Source of the DNA: Streptomyces sp. V3I7
GTDB taxonomy: Bacteria > Actinomycetota > Actinomycetes > Streptomycetales > Streptomycetaceae
Reading direction: 5' to 3'
Length of the DNA stretch: 64,000 nt
Assembly: GCF_030817495.1 (NCBI RefSeq)
Contig: NZ_JAUSZK010000001.1
Location: 2,645,001-2,709,000, forward strand
The notes under the pieces were generated by a model that made no database searches, had not been told where the DNA came from, and saw only the letters and a list, made by a program, of their open reading frames with translations. Made by a program: the position numbers and the translations under genes. Shown piece after piece: positions 36,573 to 45,923 of this stretch (positions within the stretch are counted from its first letter, which is position 1; each line of letters starts with the position of its first letter).

Positions 36573-37265
36573 TCAGCCGCCCAGCGTGCCGCCGCTCGCA
36601 GGGGCCTCCACCTCGGCGACCATCGGGTCCGTGCTGAGGTGGATGACGCCGTAGTCGTACGCGTGCCGCCGGTAGACGACACTCGGTTCCTTGGTCTCGG
36701 AGTCGACGAACAGATAGAAGTCGTGACCGACCAGTTCCATCTCGTACAGGGCCTGGTCGAGAGTCATCGGGGCGGCGACGTGGGTCTTCTCGCGGACGAC
36801 GAGGGGCCCTTCGCCCTTCACCTCCAGCGAACCGATCTTCTTCGTCGGTACGCTGTCCGCCTCTTCCTCCTCGACCGGGTAGCCGTTTCCGTTGAGTGTC
36901 GCCACGCCCGGCACGTGGTCGGGGACCTCCGCGGCCGAGATCCGGCGTGAGCCACGCCGCGAGAAGCGCTTGTCGTGCTGCTTGCGCAGTCGGGCGTCCA
37001 GCTTCTCCGCGGCCATGTCGAGTGCCGCGTACGGGTCGCTGGCCGCCGCCTCCGCCCGGATCACCGGACCGCGGGAGCGGAGCGTGATCTCCACTCGATC
37101 GCAACGGTCGGCCTGTCGGGGGTTGGGCTCCTTGGACACCTCGACGTCGAGGCTCATCACCTTGCCATCGAGCTTCTGGATCTTCTCCAGGTTCAGCTTG
37201 TCGGCCACGTGCTTGCGGAACCGCTCGGGCACCTCGGTCTTGCGGCCCTTGACGACGATGTCCAC
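36573..37265 (-). CDS. hpf: Long-form ribosome hibernation promoting factor HPF
   Basis: This 230-residue protein binds 30S subunits and joins ribosomes into inactive 100S dimers. The N-terminal domain (about 1-105; VDIVVKGRKTEVPERFRKHVADKL, AASDPYAALDMAAEKLDARLRKQHDKR) is linked by an acidic stretch (PVEEEEADSVPTKK) to the C-terminal dimerisation domain (KTHVAAPMTLDQALYEMELVGHDFYLFVDSETKEPSVVYRRHAYDYGVIHL). The GTG at 37265 has a CGGAG Shine-Dalgarno sequence. Upstream open sequence is not family-like. Such genes are usually induced by stress or stationary phase. Confidence 0.97.
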   Translation of the reverse strand: MDIVVKGRKTEVPERFRKHVADKLNLEKIQKLDGKVMSLDVEVSKEPNPRQADRCDRVEITLRSRGPVIRAEAAASDPYAALDMAAEKLDARLRKQHDKRFSRRGSRRISAAEVPDHVPGVATLNGNGYPVEEEEADSVPTKKIGSLEVKGEGPLVVREKTHVAAPMTLDQALYEMELVGHDFYLFVDSETKEPSVVYRRHAYDYGVIHLSTDPMVAEVEAPASGGTLGG

Positions 37266-37579
37266 GCAGAACTCCGTTCCCGGATCGCTCCGCTCCTGTG
37301 GCGGAGCATCTCCCTTTTGCACCCGGTTCCGGTGAAGCCCGGAACCTCGGACTCGGTGACGTCCACCTCCTCCTCCCCCACGGGCAAGTTCTCCACCCCA
37401 CCAACACGAGTGATTACGGGAAACCCGTAGCACGCATTCAGGTTTGGGAGGTATGGCCTGCGCCTTTCCCTCACACCCGAACATATCTCGCCCGGACGGA
37501 TGTCGTCACCCTCTACTCTGGCGTACCTCCATTCAGGTGAATTGGCTCGCTCACTATCAGCAACGATGCACGCTTGCGA
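37266..37579. other. 314-bp region upstream of hpf, no gene
   Basis: The spacer between comF-like and hpf is AT-richer than its neighbours and holds the hpf promoter. A 6-bp inverted repeat TACGGG-AAA-CCCGTA lies at 37415-37429, about 150 bp before the hpf start, and could be an operator. No sigma-B-type element could be assigned with confidence. Open frames here are short and lack family features. Confidence 0.5.
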
Positions 37580-38440
37580 TCAGTTCCGGTTTATTTCGAA
37601 GGAATCCAGCGGCGCCGCGACCACTCCCGCGCAGATGATCTGCCGGCCGGGGGTCGCCCATGCCATTCCTGATGCGCCACCTACACGGTTTCCCTTCTCT
37701 TGCCTCGGGTCCGCCGTCTGTTCCTCCTTTCCTTCCCGAGTTGCGCGGACGTACACAGCTGTCTCTCGGGCCTCGTGCGCGACAGCCGTGCGCACCGCCC
37801 GCGCCGCCTCCGCGAGCGAGGCGCCGGTCGTGACGAGGTCGTCGACAAGCACGACCTGACCGCCGGCCAGCAGCCCCGCCCCGCCCGGCACCACATCCAG
37901 GGCGCCCGCCAGGTTGTCCCAGCGCTGCCGGGAGCCGAGCCCGGACTGGTCGGCCACCGCCCGCCGCTGGCGCAGCACGGCGGCCACCCGGGCGGGCGTC
38001 CCGGTCCGGCGCAGCTCGGCCGCCGCCGCGAGCGCGATCCGCCGCACCGGGTCGTGCCCGCGCGCCCGCACGGCCCACGGCGCGGAGGGCACCGGGACGA
38101 GCAGCGCGGCCCCGCCGACGTCACCACGCCCGGCACCCGCGCCCCGTACACCGAGCGCCGCGCGCACCGCTCCCGCCAGAGCCGTGCCCAGAGGTCGCGC
38201 GAGCGCCAGCGCACCCCGCTCCTTGTGGGCGAGGAGAGTCGCCCGCACCTCGTCCGCGTACGGTGCCGCCGCGTGCACCGACGGCAGACCGGGCGGTTCC
38301 GGCACCGGTCGCACCCGGCGTGGTGCGGCCCCGCTCAGGGCGGCACGGCACTCGGGACAGAGCACCGTGCGAGGCGTCCCACAGCCTCCGCACTCAGCCG
38401 GCAGCACCAGGTCGGTGAGGTCCTGCCACCAGCCCCGCAT
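37580..38440 (-). CDS. comF: ComF-family phosphoribosyltransferase-like protein
   Basis: This 286-residue protein has an N-terminal zinc ribbon with Cys17, Cys20, Cys28 and Cys31 (ECGGCGTPRTVLCPEC) and a phosphoribosyltransferase fold with the PRPP loop VVLVDDLVTTGAS at residues 196-208. ComF proteins help DNA uptake or single-strand processing in competent bacteria; in Streptomyces the role is unknown. About 45 residues follow the fold (EKGNRVGGASGMAWATPGRQIIC), longer than usual, and their coding status is less certain. ATG 38440 is chosen by the family start. Confidence 0.88.
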   Translation of the reverse strand: MRGWWQDLTDLVLPAECGGCGTPRTVLCPECRAALSGAAPRRVRPVPEPPGLPSVHAAAPYADEVRATLLAHKERGALALARPLGTALAGAVRAALGVRGAGAGRGDVGGAALLVPVPSAPWAVRARGHDPVRRIALAAAAELRRTGTPARVAAVLRQRRAVADQSGLGSRQRWDNLAGALDVVPGGAGLLAGGQVVLVDDLVTTGASLAEAARAVRTAVAHEARETAVYVRATREGKEEQTADPRQEKGNRVGGASGMAWATPGRQIICAGVVAAPLDSFEINRN

Positions 38441-38577
38441 GGCCACCACTGTGCCAACGCCGGAGCGGCCCGGCCACCCCTGTGGAAAAGTCCCTGTGGA
38501 CAACTCGACGCGAGGTGTCACGGCCGTCACTCACACGAGTGCGGCGGCCGCCGGGCGTACTCCGGAGGACTGGGCAC

Positions 38578-40407
38578 TCACCCCGGATAGACCGGCGCCG
38601 ACCCCGACTTGACCACCTTCTGCCACTGCGCGCCGGACGGCAGTCGCACGATCCCGTCCTCCGAGTACGCCACCAGCGGCACCCGGTCGTCATCGGACGC
38701 GGCGATGGCGCTCACCCCGTTGGGCGCCGCGGGCGCGGGCCCCTCGGGCGTGGAGCCGTCGACCTCGACGTACCGCATCTGCTGGACGCCGCCGTGCTCA
38801 CGCCCGACGACCACGAGCCGGCTGTCTCCGGCCCACGACATGGCGGTGACCTGTTCCAGTCCGGGGGTCGCGGAGTGCAGTTCGAGGACCGCCGGGCCCT
38901 CGCCTGCCTTGTCGTCCCGCTCGATCCGTCCGATGAGCAGCGACTGCTTGTCGTCCTTCTCGACGACGAGCGCCATTCGCACGCCGTCGGCGGCCACCCG
39001 CACGTCCTTGATCCGGCCGGGCAGGTCCGGGGTGCGCACCGTCACCGGACGGCCCGTGCCCTGCTTCAGCAGGAACAGCTGCGGGTGGCGCGGGTCGCGG
39101 TCGGCCACCCACAGATCGCCGCGGGCGTCCCAGGTGGGCGCGGTCAGCCGGTCGCGCTCGTCGGCGCCCTGGCTGACCAGGACGGGGTCGCCGAGCGAAC
39201 CGCCCGCCGCCATCGACGTGACGTACAGGGACCTGCCGTCGCCGCTCACCCCGGCCGCGGTGTGCTCGTCACGCGAGACCGCCGCCGACCGCAGCGCCTT
39301 GAGCCCCTCGCCCAGCGCGCCCGGCACCGGGAGTGCCTCCGTGTTCGCGTCGGCTCCCCCTATCCGGACCAGCCGCTGCTTGCTGTCGAGGAAGTACAGG
39401 TATTCGGGGTGCCGCGCGGAGCCGCGCCAGGCGACGGCGTCGGCCCGCTGCTCGGTGACGTCGCACAGGGTGCCGCCATCGGGCCCCTCGAGCTTGACCG
39501 AGTCCAGCGTGGGCGTGAGGTTCTGCAGCGTGAACAGCAGCTGGGTCGCCATCTCGGAGCACTGCGCCGCCCCGACCCGCGCGGCCCTTCGGTTCAGCGG
39601 CACCGTCAGCCGGTTCCGGTCGTCCGGCGCCAGCGACGTGGTGCCCTTCCGCAGCGCCGTACCGGTCGGGAAGCTCGACCGGACCACCGGTCCCAGCCAG
39701 CTCGTCGGCCCGTCGAGCAGCGAGCGCACGGTCTGCGTCATCGAGTCGATGCGCTTGCGTACGAAGACGGGGTCGGCTACGGCCACGGGCTGCCCGGTCG
39801 CCCCGACCGACGTGTTCGAGGCGAAGTAGTACTTGTCGACCGAGGTGTAGTTGCGCTGGAAGTCCGACTTGCCCATGACGACGCCCTCCGGCAGCGCGTC
39901 GATGCGCCACTGCCGGGTCGCGGGGTCGCGGACGAGGTGGATCTTGTCGCTGTACGCCCCCTCGGCCGGCTCGTACGCCTGCCGATCGTTGACGGTGGCG
40001 ACCCTGGTGCCCGCCAGCGTGTACGTGAGGTTGTCCCGGTCCTCCCGGTCGCCCGCCAGGGGGTCGAGCTCGGTGCTCGGACCGTCGGCGAGCACCGTCG
40101 TGGACCGCTCGGGCCGCCACTTGCGCGCGGCCGCGGGCGTCAGGTACTTGCGAGCCGTGTCGTAGTGCGGATCGTCGCTGGTCAGGGCCTCCAGGAAGCC
40201 CTGCACGATGTCCGCGTGCGAGGCGTCCTCGCGGGGCGGCACGGCGAAGACCCGCACCTGCGTGTCCTGCCGCGGCGTGGACTCGACGTCCCGCAGGTCT
40301 CCGCTGTCGGGCATCGAGGCGCACCCGGCCAGCAGTACGACACCGCAGGCGGCGTAGGCCACCGCGCGCATCGGGCGCCGCACGCCCCCGTCGCGGTCAG
40401 CGCCCAC
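38578..40407 (-). CDS. lpqB: Lipoprotein LpqB, partner of the MtrAB system
   Basis: This 609-residue lipoprotein has signal peptide VAYAACGVVLLAGCAS with lipobox Cys29, a GerMN-like domain around residues 60-330 (DTQVRVFAVPPREDASHADIVQGFLEAL and onward) and a C-terminal beta-propeller-like half. In mycobacteria LpqB binds the MtrB sensor domain and tunes MtrA phosphorylation. The GTG at 40407 has a GGGAGG Shine-Dalgarno sequence and overlaps the mtrB stop by 11 bp, so mtrA-mtrB-lpqB form one transcript. Confidence 0.95.
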   Translation of the reverse strand: MGADRDGGVRRPMRAVAYAACGVVLLAGCASMPDSGDLRDVESTPRQDTQVRVFAVPPREDASHADIVQGFLEALTSDDPHYDTARKYLTPAAARKWRPERSTTVLADGPSTELDPLAGDREDRDNLTYTLAGTRVATVNDRQAYEPAEGAYSDKIHLVRDPATRQWRIDALPEGVVMGKSDFQRNYTSVDKYYFASNTSVGATGQPVAVADPVFVRKRIDSMTQTVRSLLDGPTSWLGPVVRSSFPTGTALRKGTTSLAPDDRNRLTVPLNRRAARVGAAQCSEMATQLLFTLQNLTPTLDSVKLEGPDGGTLCDVTEQRADAVAWRGSARHPEYLYFLDSKQRLVRIGGADANTEALPVPGALGEGLKALRSAAVSRDEHTAAGVSGDGRSLYVTSMAAGGSLGDPVLVSQGADERDRLTAPTWDARGDLWVADRDPRHPQLFLLKQGTGRPVTVRTPDLPGRIKDVRVAADGVRMALVVEKDDKQSLLIGRIERDDKAGEGPAVLELHSATPGLEQVTAMSWAGDSRLVVVGREHGGVQQMRYVEVDGSTPEGPAPAAPNGVSAIAASDDDRVPLVAYSEDGIVRLPSGAQWQKVVKSGSAPVYPG

Positions 40408-42499
40408 GAATTGCCTCCCCTGATGTTCCGGATGTCTGCGAGTCCTCCTCCGGCTCGGCGGCCGGAGCGGAAGCCTCGTCGCGCGCCTCGTCGCGCGCCG
40501 CGTCGGCGGGCTCGTCGGCGGGCGGGTCGTCCTGGCGCCGGACGCTCCCCGTCGGCCGGGGCACCACACGGGCTCCGTTGCCGGGCAGGGCGGTCGGGTC
40601 GGCCGCGGGCGTCCGCTGCGCCATCGTGGTGCGCGGCGGCAGCGACGGCACCTGGCCGCCGGTGGACTGCGCCGGCACCGTGGCCCGCTTGTCCTCGCCC
40701 CCGCTCGGCAGGCCGGCGTCACTGAGGCCCCGGTTGCGCCGCGAGTCCTTCGGCTCCAGCGGTATCGGCGAGCCCCGCAGCGGCTCGTCCGCGGTCCGCG
40801 GCAGCGTGAGCCGGAACTGCGAGCCGCCGCCCGGCTCGCCCCAGGCCTGGAGCCAGCCGCCGTGCAGGCGGGCGTCCTCCAGGGCGATGGACAGGCCCAG
40901 ACCCGTACCGCCCGTGGTACGCGCGCGTGCCGGGTCGGCGCGCCAGAAGCGGCTGAAGACGCGGGTCGCCTCGCCGGGCTTGAGCCCGACGCCGTAGTCG
41001 CGCACCGCGACCGCGACCGCGCCGCCCGCCGCGGCCAGCTTCACCACGACGTCCTTGCCCTCGCCGTGCTCCACGGCGTTGACGACGAGATTGCGCAGCA
41101 CCCGCTCCACGCGCCGGGCGTCCGCCTCGGCGACGACGGGCTGCTGGTCGCCGCGGACGCGGATGCGCGTGCCCTTGCGCTCGGCGAGCGGTGCGGCCCC
41201 GCTGACGACGCGCCGGACGACCTCCCTGAGGTCGATCGGCTCGGCTTCCAGCGCCGCCGCGCCCGCGTCGAAGCGGCTGATCTCCAGCAGGTCCGCGAGC
41301 AGCGACTCGAACCGGTCGAGCTGGTCGGCGAGCAGTTCGGCGGACCGTGCGGTCACCGGGTCGAAGTCCTCGCGCGCCTCGTGGATGACGTCGGCGGCCA
41401 TCCGTACGGTCGTCAGCGGCGTGCGCAGCTCGTGCGACACGTCGGAGACGAACCGCCGCTGCATCCGCGACAGCTCCTCCAGCTGCTGGATCTTCAGCTG
41501 CAGGTTCTGCGCCATCTTGTTGAAGGCCTCGCCGAGCCGCGCGATGTCGTCCTCGCCGGTGACCTTCATCCGCTCCTGCAGGTGCCCCGCGGACAGCCGC
41601 TCCGCGATCCCGGCCGCCATCCGCACGGGCGTGACGACCTGCCTTACCACGAGCCACGCGATGGCCCCGAGGAGGACGACGACGAAGAGGCCGGCGGTCG
41701 CGAGTGTGCCCTTGACCAGGCTGAGGGACTTCTCCTCCTGCGTGAGCGGGAAGAGGTAGTACAGCTCGTACGGGTCGCTGTTCGGGTCGTTGACCTGCTT
41801 GCCGATGACCAGCGCGGGCGCGGACTCCTTGCCGTTGCTGTAGACGACGCGCGTGTAGCTCTGGGCTGCCGTCGTACTGCCGCCGACCCGCGCGCGGAGG
41901 GTCTCCGGCACGCTGGCGGACGGGTCGACGTATCCCGAGCCGCGCGGGCTGCGGCCGCCGGCACTGTCGTCGTCCGCGGGGAGGGTGACGACCTCGAAGG
42001 CGCCCTGGCCGCCGTTGCCGTTGGAGAGGTACTCGACGAGGTCGCTCATCCACTGGATGACGTTCTGCGACTGCTGTCCGTCCACGGCCGCGGTTTCGTC
42101 ACCGGAACCGGACGCGGCCTCGTCCGCCTTCTGCCGGGCCGCCGCGAACCCGCCGGTGGCCTGGCTCTGCGACGCCTTCACCTTGGCGTCGAGCAGGCCG
42201 TTGCGCACCTGGCCGATGACGACGAAGCCCAGCAGCAGGACGACGCCCAGCGACATCAGCAGCGTCGTGACGACGACCTTGAGCTGGATGTTGCGCCGCC
42301 ACAGCCGCATGACCGGCAGCAGCGGCCGGCGCACCCAGCGGGCGAACAGGCGCAGGACCGGGCTGCCCTGGACACCGCCCTCGAGCAGTCCGCTCTCGAA
42401 CAGGCGGCTCCAGCGGACCGCCGCGCTGCCCCGGCCGACAGGCCGCCCCGGCCCTGCCCCGGGCGCACCGGGGCCCGAAGCGGCACTGTCCACGGGCAT
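40397..42499 (-). CDS. mtrB: Sensor histidine kinase MtrB
   Basis: This 700-residue kinase has a cytosolic N-terminus, TM1 at about 73-97 (LKVVVTTLLMSLGVVLLLGFVVIG), an extracytoplasmic sensor, TM2 near 270, a HAMP domain, the H box FVSDVSHELRTPLTTVR with phospho-acceptor His356, an N box (RNLVVNAVEHGEG) and G boxes (VRDYGVGLKPGE; GGTGLGLSI). The C-terminal 130 residues are disordered, Pro/Asp/Glu-rich. It phosphorylates MtrA and links envelope state to cell-wall turnover and development. It lies one base downstream of the mtrA stop codon. Confidence 0.97.
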   Translation of the reverse strand: MPVDSAASGPGAPGAGPGRPVGRGSAAVRWSRLFESGLLEGGVQGSPVLRLFARWVRRPLLPVMRLWRRNIQLKVVVTTLLMSLGVVLLLGFVVIGQVRNGLLDAKVKASQSQATGGFAAARQKADEAASGSGDETAAVDGQQSQNVIQWMSDLVEYLSNGNGGQGAFEVVTLPADDDSAGGRSPRGSGYVDPSASVPETLRARVGGSTTAAQSYTRVVYSNGKESAPALVIGKQVNDPNSDPYELYYLFPLTQEEKSLSLVKGTLATAGLFVVVLLGAIAWLVVRQVVTPVRMAAGIAERLSAGHLQERMKVTGEDDIARLGEAFNKMAQNLQLKIQQLEELSRMQRRFVSDVSHELRTPLTTVRMAADVIHEAREDFDPVTARSAELLADQLDRFESLLADLLEISRFDAGAAALEAEPIDLREVVRRVVSGAAPLAERKGTRIRVRGDQQPVVAEADARRVERVLRNLVVNAVEHGEGKDVVVKLAAAGGAVAVAVRDYGVGLKPGEATRVFSRFWRADPARARTTGGTGLGLSIALEDARLHGGWLQAWGEPGGGSQFRLTLPRTADEPLRGSPIPLEPKDSRRNRGLSDAGLPSGGEDKRATVPAQSTGGQVPSLPPRTTMAQRTPAADPTALPGNGARVVPRPTGSVRRQDDPPADEPADAARDEARDEASAPAAEPEEDSQTSGTSGEAIRGR

Positions 42500-42500
42500 G

Positions 42501-43190
42501 TCAGCTGGGTCCGGCCTTGTAACCGACGCCGCGAACGGTCACCACGATCTCCGGCCGCTCCGGGTCCTTCTCGACCTTGGAACGCAGCCGCTGGACGTGC
42601 ACGTTGACCAAGCGGGTGTCGGCGGCGTGCCGGTAACCCCACACCTGCTCCAGGAGCACCTCGCGGGTGAAGACCTGCCACGGCTTGCGGGCGAGCGCGA
42701 CCAGCAGGTCGAACTCCAGCGGCGTCAGCGCGATCGACTGGCCGTCCCGCTTCACGGAGTGCCCGGCGACGTCGATGACCAGGTCGCCGATGGCGAGTTG
42801 CTCCGGCGTGGGCTCCTCCGACCTGCGCAGCCGCGCCCGTATGCGGGCGACCAGCTCCTTCGGCTTGAAGGGCTTCACGATGTAGTCGTCGGCACCCGAC
42901 TCGAGGCCGACGACGACGTCGACGGTGTCGCTCTTGGCCGTGAGCATCACGATCGGCACGCCGGACTCGGCCCGGATCAGGCGGCACACCTCGATGCCGT
43001 CCCGGCCGGGAAGCATCAGGTCGAGCAGCACGAGATCGGGCTTGGTCTCACGGAACGCGGCCAGCGCCTTGTCGCCGTCGGCTACGAAAGACGGCTCAAA
43101 ACCTTCACCACGCAACACGATGCCGAGCATCTCGGCCAGTGCGGTGTCGTCGTCGACGACGAGGACTCGTCCCTTCATAAACGACATCAT
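42501..43190 (-). CDS. mtrA: Response regulator MtrA (OmpR/PhoB type)
   Basis: This 229-residue regulator starts MMSFMKGRVLVVDDDTALAE, with receiver phospho-acceptor Asp57 in LVLLDLMLPG and Lys in IVKPFKPKEL. The winged helix ends LVNVHVQRLRSKVEKDPERPEIVVTVRGVGYKAGPS. In Streptomyces MtrA represses sporulation genes and controls antibiotic clusters. Two adjacent ATGs (43190, 43187) both lie at the family start; length matches the known protein. Direct GTCACT-GTTACG repeats at 43202-43213 just upstream may be an autoregulatory site. Confidence 0.98.
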   Translation of the reverse strand: MMSFMKGRVLVVDDDTALAEMLGIVLRGEGFEPSFVADGDKALAAFRETKPDLVLLDLMLPGRDGIEVCRLIRAESGVPIVMLTAKSDTVDVVVGLESGADDYIVKPFKPKELVARIRARLRRSEEPTPEQLAIGDLVIDVAGHSVKRDGQSIALTPLEFDLLVALARKPWQVFTREVLLEQVWGYRHAADTRLVNVHVQRLRSKVEKDPERPEIVVTVRGVGYKAGPS

Positions 43191-43201
43191 CCCATTCTCG
43201 T

Positions 43202-43213
43202 AACAGTGACAGT
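43202..43213 (-). promoter_or_regulatory. Possible MtrA autoregulatory direct repeat
   Basis: On the - strand GTCACT is followed directly by GTTACG, 11 bp before the mtrA start; two further GTCAC/GTGAC elements lie within 70 bp upstream. MtrA is known to bind direct repeats of GTCAC-like half-sites and to control its own gene. Here this is inference from position and similarity. Confidence 0.4.
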
Positions 43214-43331
43214 GGTGCTGGTGAGCAGGGTCACTGGCCTGTGACGATAGTCGTATCGGGCCGTCACTGTCTGCCCGCGTCCACCGCACTGCTCATCGGT
43301 GCCCCGGCGGCCCGGGGCACCGACCGTGCCC

Positions 43332-44474
43332 CTAGCCGATCGTCACCTGCCCCGCCTGGGCGCAGACCTGCGCGAGCGCCTCGGCCGTCACGGGCGACAC
43401 GGCGCCCTCCTCGGTGACGATGGCGGTCACCAGCTCGGGCGGCGTCACGTCGAACGCGGGGTTGTACGCCTGCGTCCCGAGCGGCGCCACCGGGACCCCG
43501 CCTCCCGCGCCGGCGCCGGGCACCTGGGGTGTCCTCAACTCGGTCACCTCGGAGCCGGGGCGCTGCTCGACCTCGATGGACGCCCCGTCCGGCGTGTGCG
43601 GGTCGACCGTCGTCACCGGCGCGACCACGATGAACGGCACATGGTGGTAGCGGGCGAGCACCGCGAGGGGGTAGCTGCCCACCTTGTTCGCCACCGAGCC
43701 GTCGGCCGCGATCCGGTCCGCCCCGATCACCACCGCGTCCACCTCGCCCGCCGCGAACAGCGACCCCGCCGCGTTGTCCGTGAGCAGCGTGTACGCCATG
43801 TCGTGCCGCGCCGCCTCGTACGCCGTGAGGCGGGCGCCCTGGAGCAGCGGGCGCGTCTCGTCCACCCACAGGCGCCGCAGCTGCCCGGCCCGGTGTGCGG
43901 CGAGCGCCACGGCGAACCCGGTGCCCTCCCCGCCCGACACCAGCGCCCCGGAGTTGCAGTGGGTCAGGATCCGGTGACCGCCGCCGGGCAGCAGCTCGCC
44001 CAGCAGCGCCAGTCCGTGCGCCGCCATCCGGGCGCTGGCCTCGGCGTCCTCGCGGTGCAGCTTCAGCGCGGCGTCCAGTGCCGCCGCGGCCGCCTGCCGC
44101 GGGTCAGCGCCCTGGGTGATCGCGGCCCGGTACGCGGAGCGGGCCCGGTCGACGCCGACGGAGAGGTTGACCGCCGTGGGCCGGGCGTCCCGGAGCGCAC
44201 TCGCGGCCTCGTCCACGTCGAATCCGCGCGCGGCGGCGAGCGCGACCCCGTACGCCCCCGCGATGCCGAGCAGCGGCGCCCCGCGCACCGCGAGCGACTG
44301 GATCGCCTCGACCAGCGCGGACGCGTCCGTGCACACCAGCTCGACTTCCTCGGCCGGCAGCCTGGTCTGGTCGAGAAGGATCACTACGGGACCTTCGGGC
44401 GGTTCCTCCCAGCGGATCACCGGTATCACGGTCGGTCGCTTGTCCTCGCCAGGTTGTGCGTCCTGATCAGCCAT
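43332..44474 (-). CDS. mtnA: Methylthioribose-1-phosphate isomerase MtnA
   Basis: This 380-residue enzyme of the methionine salvage pathway converts 5-methylthioribose-1-phosphate to the ribulose form. It has AVRGAPLLGIAGAYGVALAA at about 62-81, the catalytic Cys173 in ILTHCNSGALVS and Asp253 in VVIGADRIAADGSVANKVGSY. It is somewhat longer than the norm owing to a Gly/Ala-rich insertion (VPGAGAGGGVPVAP) near residue 330. No other mtn gene is in the window. It is divergent from the membrane-protein gene at 44615. Confidence 0.96.
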   Translation of the reverse strand: MADQDAQPGEDKRPTVIPVIRWEEPPEGPVVILLDQTRLPAEEVELVCTDASALVEAIQSLAVRGAPLLGIAGAYGVALAAARGFDVDEAASALRDARPTAVNLSVGVDRARSAYRAAITQGADPRQAAAAALDAALKLHREDAEASARMAAHGLALLGELLPGGGHRILTHCNSGALVSGGEGTGFAVALAAHRAGQLRRLWVDETRPLLQGARLTAYEAARHDMAYTLLTDNAAGSLFAAGEVDAVVIGADRIAADGSVANKVGSYPLAVLARYHHVPFIVVAPVTTVDPHTPDGASIEVEQRPGSEVTELRTPQVPGAGAGGGVPVAPLGTQAYNPAFDVTPPELVTAIVTEEGAVSPVTAEALAQVCAQAGQVTIG

Positions 44475-44529
44475 GCGGTCAGTCTGCCCGGTATCAGGCG
44501 GACAATTGAAGGTGCACAGCCCCTACCGC

Positions 44530-44578
44530 GGCAGGTCTCCTGGCGACCACCCCATGGCACGATGGCAGCCGACCTGCC
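44530..44578. promoter_or_regulatory. Inverted repeat between mtnA and the MoxR-module operon
   Basis: GGCAGGTC (44530-44537) and GACCTGCC (44571-44578) are exact inverted repeats 33 bp apart, both flanked by CCGCG-type sequence, in the 140-bp divergent spacer. It could be an operator or a leader hairpin of the + strand operon. No regulator is known. Confidence 0.4.
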
Positions 44579-44614
44579 GCCGCGACGGCGCACGGGCACC
44601 GTGAAGGAGCTTCG

Positions 44615-45919
44615 ATGAACGACACTCCGGGTTGGGCCTCGCCCGGATCCGCCTCGTCCGGCGGACGGGAACCCGGCGCGTCCGGACCCGCGGAACAGCC
44701 GGACCAGGAACCCCAGAACACCGGCTCCAAGTGGTCCAAGGAACAACCACCCGCGGGCCAGTGGTCCGCGCCCACCGGCACCCCGGACGAGGGCCCGACG
44801 CCCCAGCCCCCGCCGCCCGGTCCCGGCTGGGGCAGCCCCGGCGGTCACGGCGGCCACGGCGGCCACGGGAGCGGCGGACAGGGCGGCCCGGGTGGGTACG
44901 GACCGTGGGGCGGCGGCTGGGGCGGTCCTCCGCCGGCGGCCAAGCCCGGCGTGATCCCGCTCCGCCCGCTCAGTGTGGGCGAGATCCTCGACGGCGCCGT
45001 GACCACCATGCGCACCTACTGGCGCACGGTCCTGGGCATCTCGCTGGCCGTCGCGGTCTTCACGCAGATCCTGGTCGTCCTCTTTCAGGGCTTCTTCCTG
45101 AACGACACCGCGAACCCGGCGGCCGTCACGGACCCGAGCACCGCCCTCAGCGAGATGGGCCAGGCCGTCGGCGAGTCCCTGGCCGGCTCCGCCGTCGTCT
45201 CGCTGATCTCCCTGATCGGGACGGTCATCGCCACCTCCCTGCTGACGACGGTGACCAGCCGTGCGGTGCTCGGCAAACCCGTGAGCACTGGTCAGGCCTG
45301 GCGCGACGCACGCCCGCAGATCCCCAGGCTGTTCGGCTTGATCTTCCTGCTGGTCCTCATCGGTGTCTGTGTGGTGGGGTGCGGCGCGCTGCCCGGCATA
45401 ATCGCGGCGGCAGCGGGCGCGGGTGGCACCACCGTGGCCCCTCTGCTGGCCGTGGGCATCCTCGCCGGCGGCGTCGTCGCACTGTGGCTCATGATCCGCT
45501 TCTCGCTGGCGTCGCCCGCCCTGATGCTGGAGAAGCAGGGCATCCTGAAGTCGATGAGCCGCTCGGTCAGGCTGGTCAACGGCTCCTGGTGGCGGATCTT
45601 CGGCATCCAACTGCTCGCCGGGGTCATCGCGAACATCGTCGCGTCGATCATCGTCCTGCCCTTCGCCGCCATCGGCATGGCCCTCAGCGGCGACGGCTTC
45701 GCCAGCTACCTCGACGGATCCGGCGGCATCGGCTGGACGTTCCTCATCATCAGCGGGATCGGCGCGGTGATCGGATCCATGATCACATTCCCGATCACCG
45801 CGGGCGTGACCGTGCTCCTCTACATCGACCAGCGCATCCGCCGCGAGGCCCTCGACCTCGAACTGGCCCGCGCCGCCGGTGTCCAGGGCTACGGGACCGG
45901 CACCACTGCGGGGAGCTGA
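44615..45919 (+). CDS. Membrane protein with Pro/Gly-rich cytosolic N-terminus (GDPD membrane-domain-like)
   Basis: This is a 434-residue protein. Residues 1-105 are Gly/Pro/His-rich and disordered (GGHGGHGGHGSGGQGG). Then PLRPLSVGEILDGAVTTMRTYWRTVLG opens a six-helix domain of the kind annotated as glycerophosphoryl-diester-phosphodiesterase membrane domain, which lacks the enzyme itself. It is the first gene of an operon that runs through DUF4129, DUF4350, MoxR and DUF58. A GAAGGAG Shine-Dalgarno sequence precedes the ATG. It may anchor or organise the MoxR/DUF58 machinery; this is inference. Confidence 0.85.
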   Translation: MNDTPGWASPGSASSGGREPGASGPAEQPDQEPQNTGSKWSKEQPPAGQWSAPTGTPDEGPTPQPPPPGPGWGSPGGHGGHGGHGSGGQGGPGGYGPWGGGWGGPPPAAKPGVIPLRPLSVGEILDGAVTTMRTYWRTVLGISLAVAVFTQILVVLFQGFFLNDTANPAAVTDPSTALSEMGQAVGESLAGSAVVSLISLIGTVIATSLLTTVTSRAVLGKPVSTGQAWRDARPQIPRLFGLIFLLVLIGVCVVGCGALPGIIAAAAGAGGTTVAPLLAVGILAGGVVALWLMIRFSLASPALMLEKQGILKSMSRSVRLVNGSWWRIFGIQLLAGVIANIVASIIVLPFAAIGMALSGDGFASYLDGSGGIGWTFLIISGIGAVIGSMITFPITAGVTVLLYIDQRIRREALDLELARAAGVQGYGTGTTAGS

Positions 45920-45923
45920 TGCG

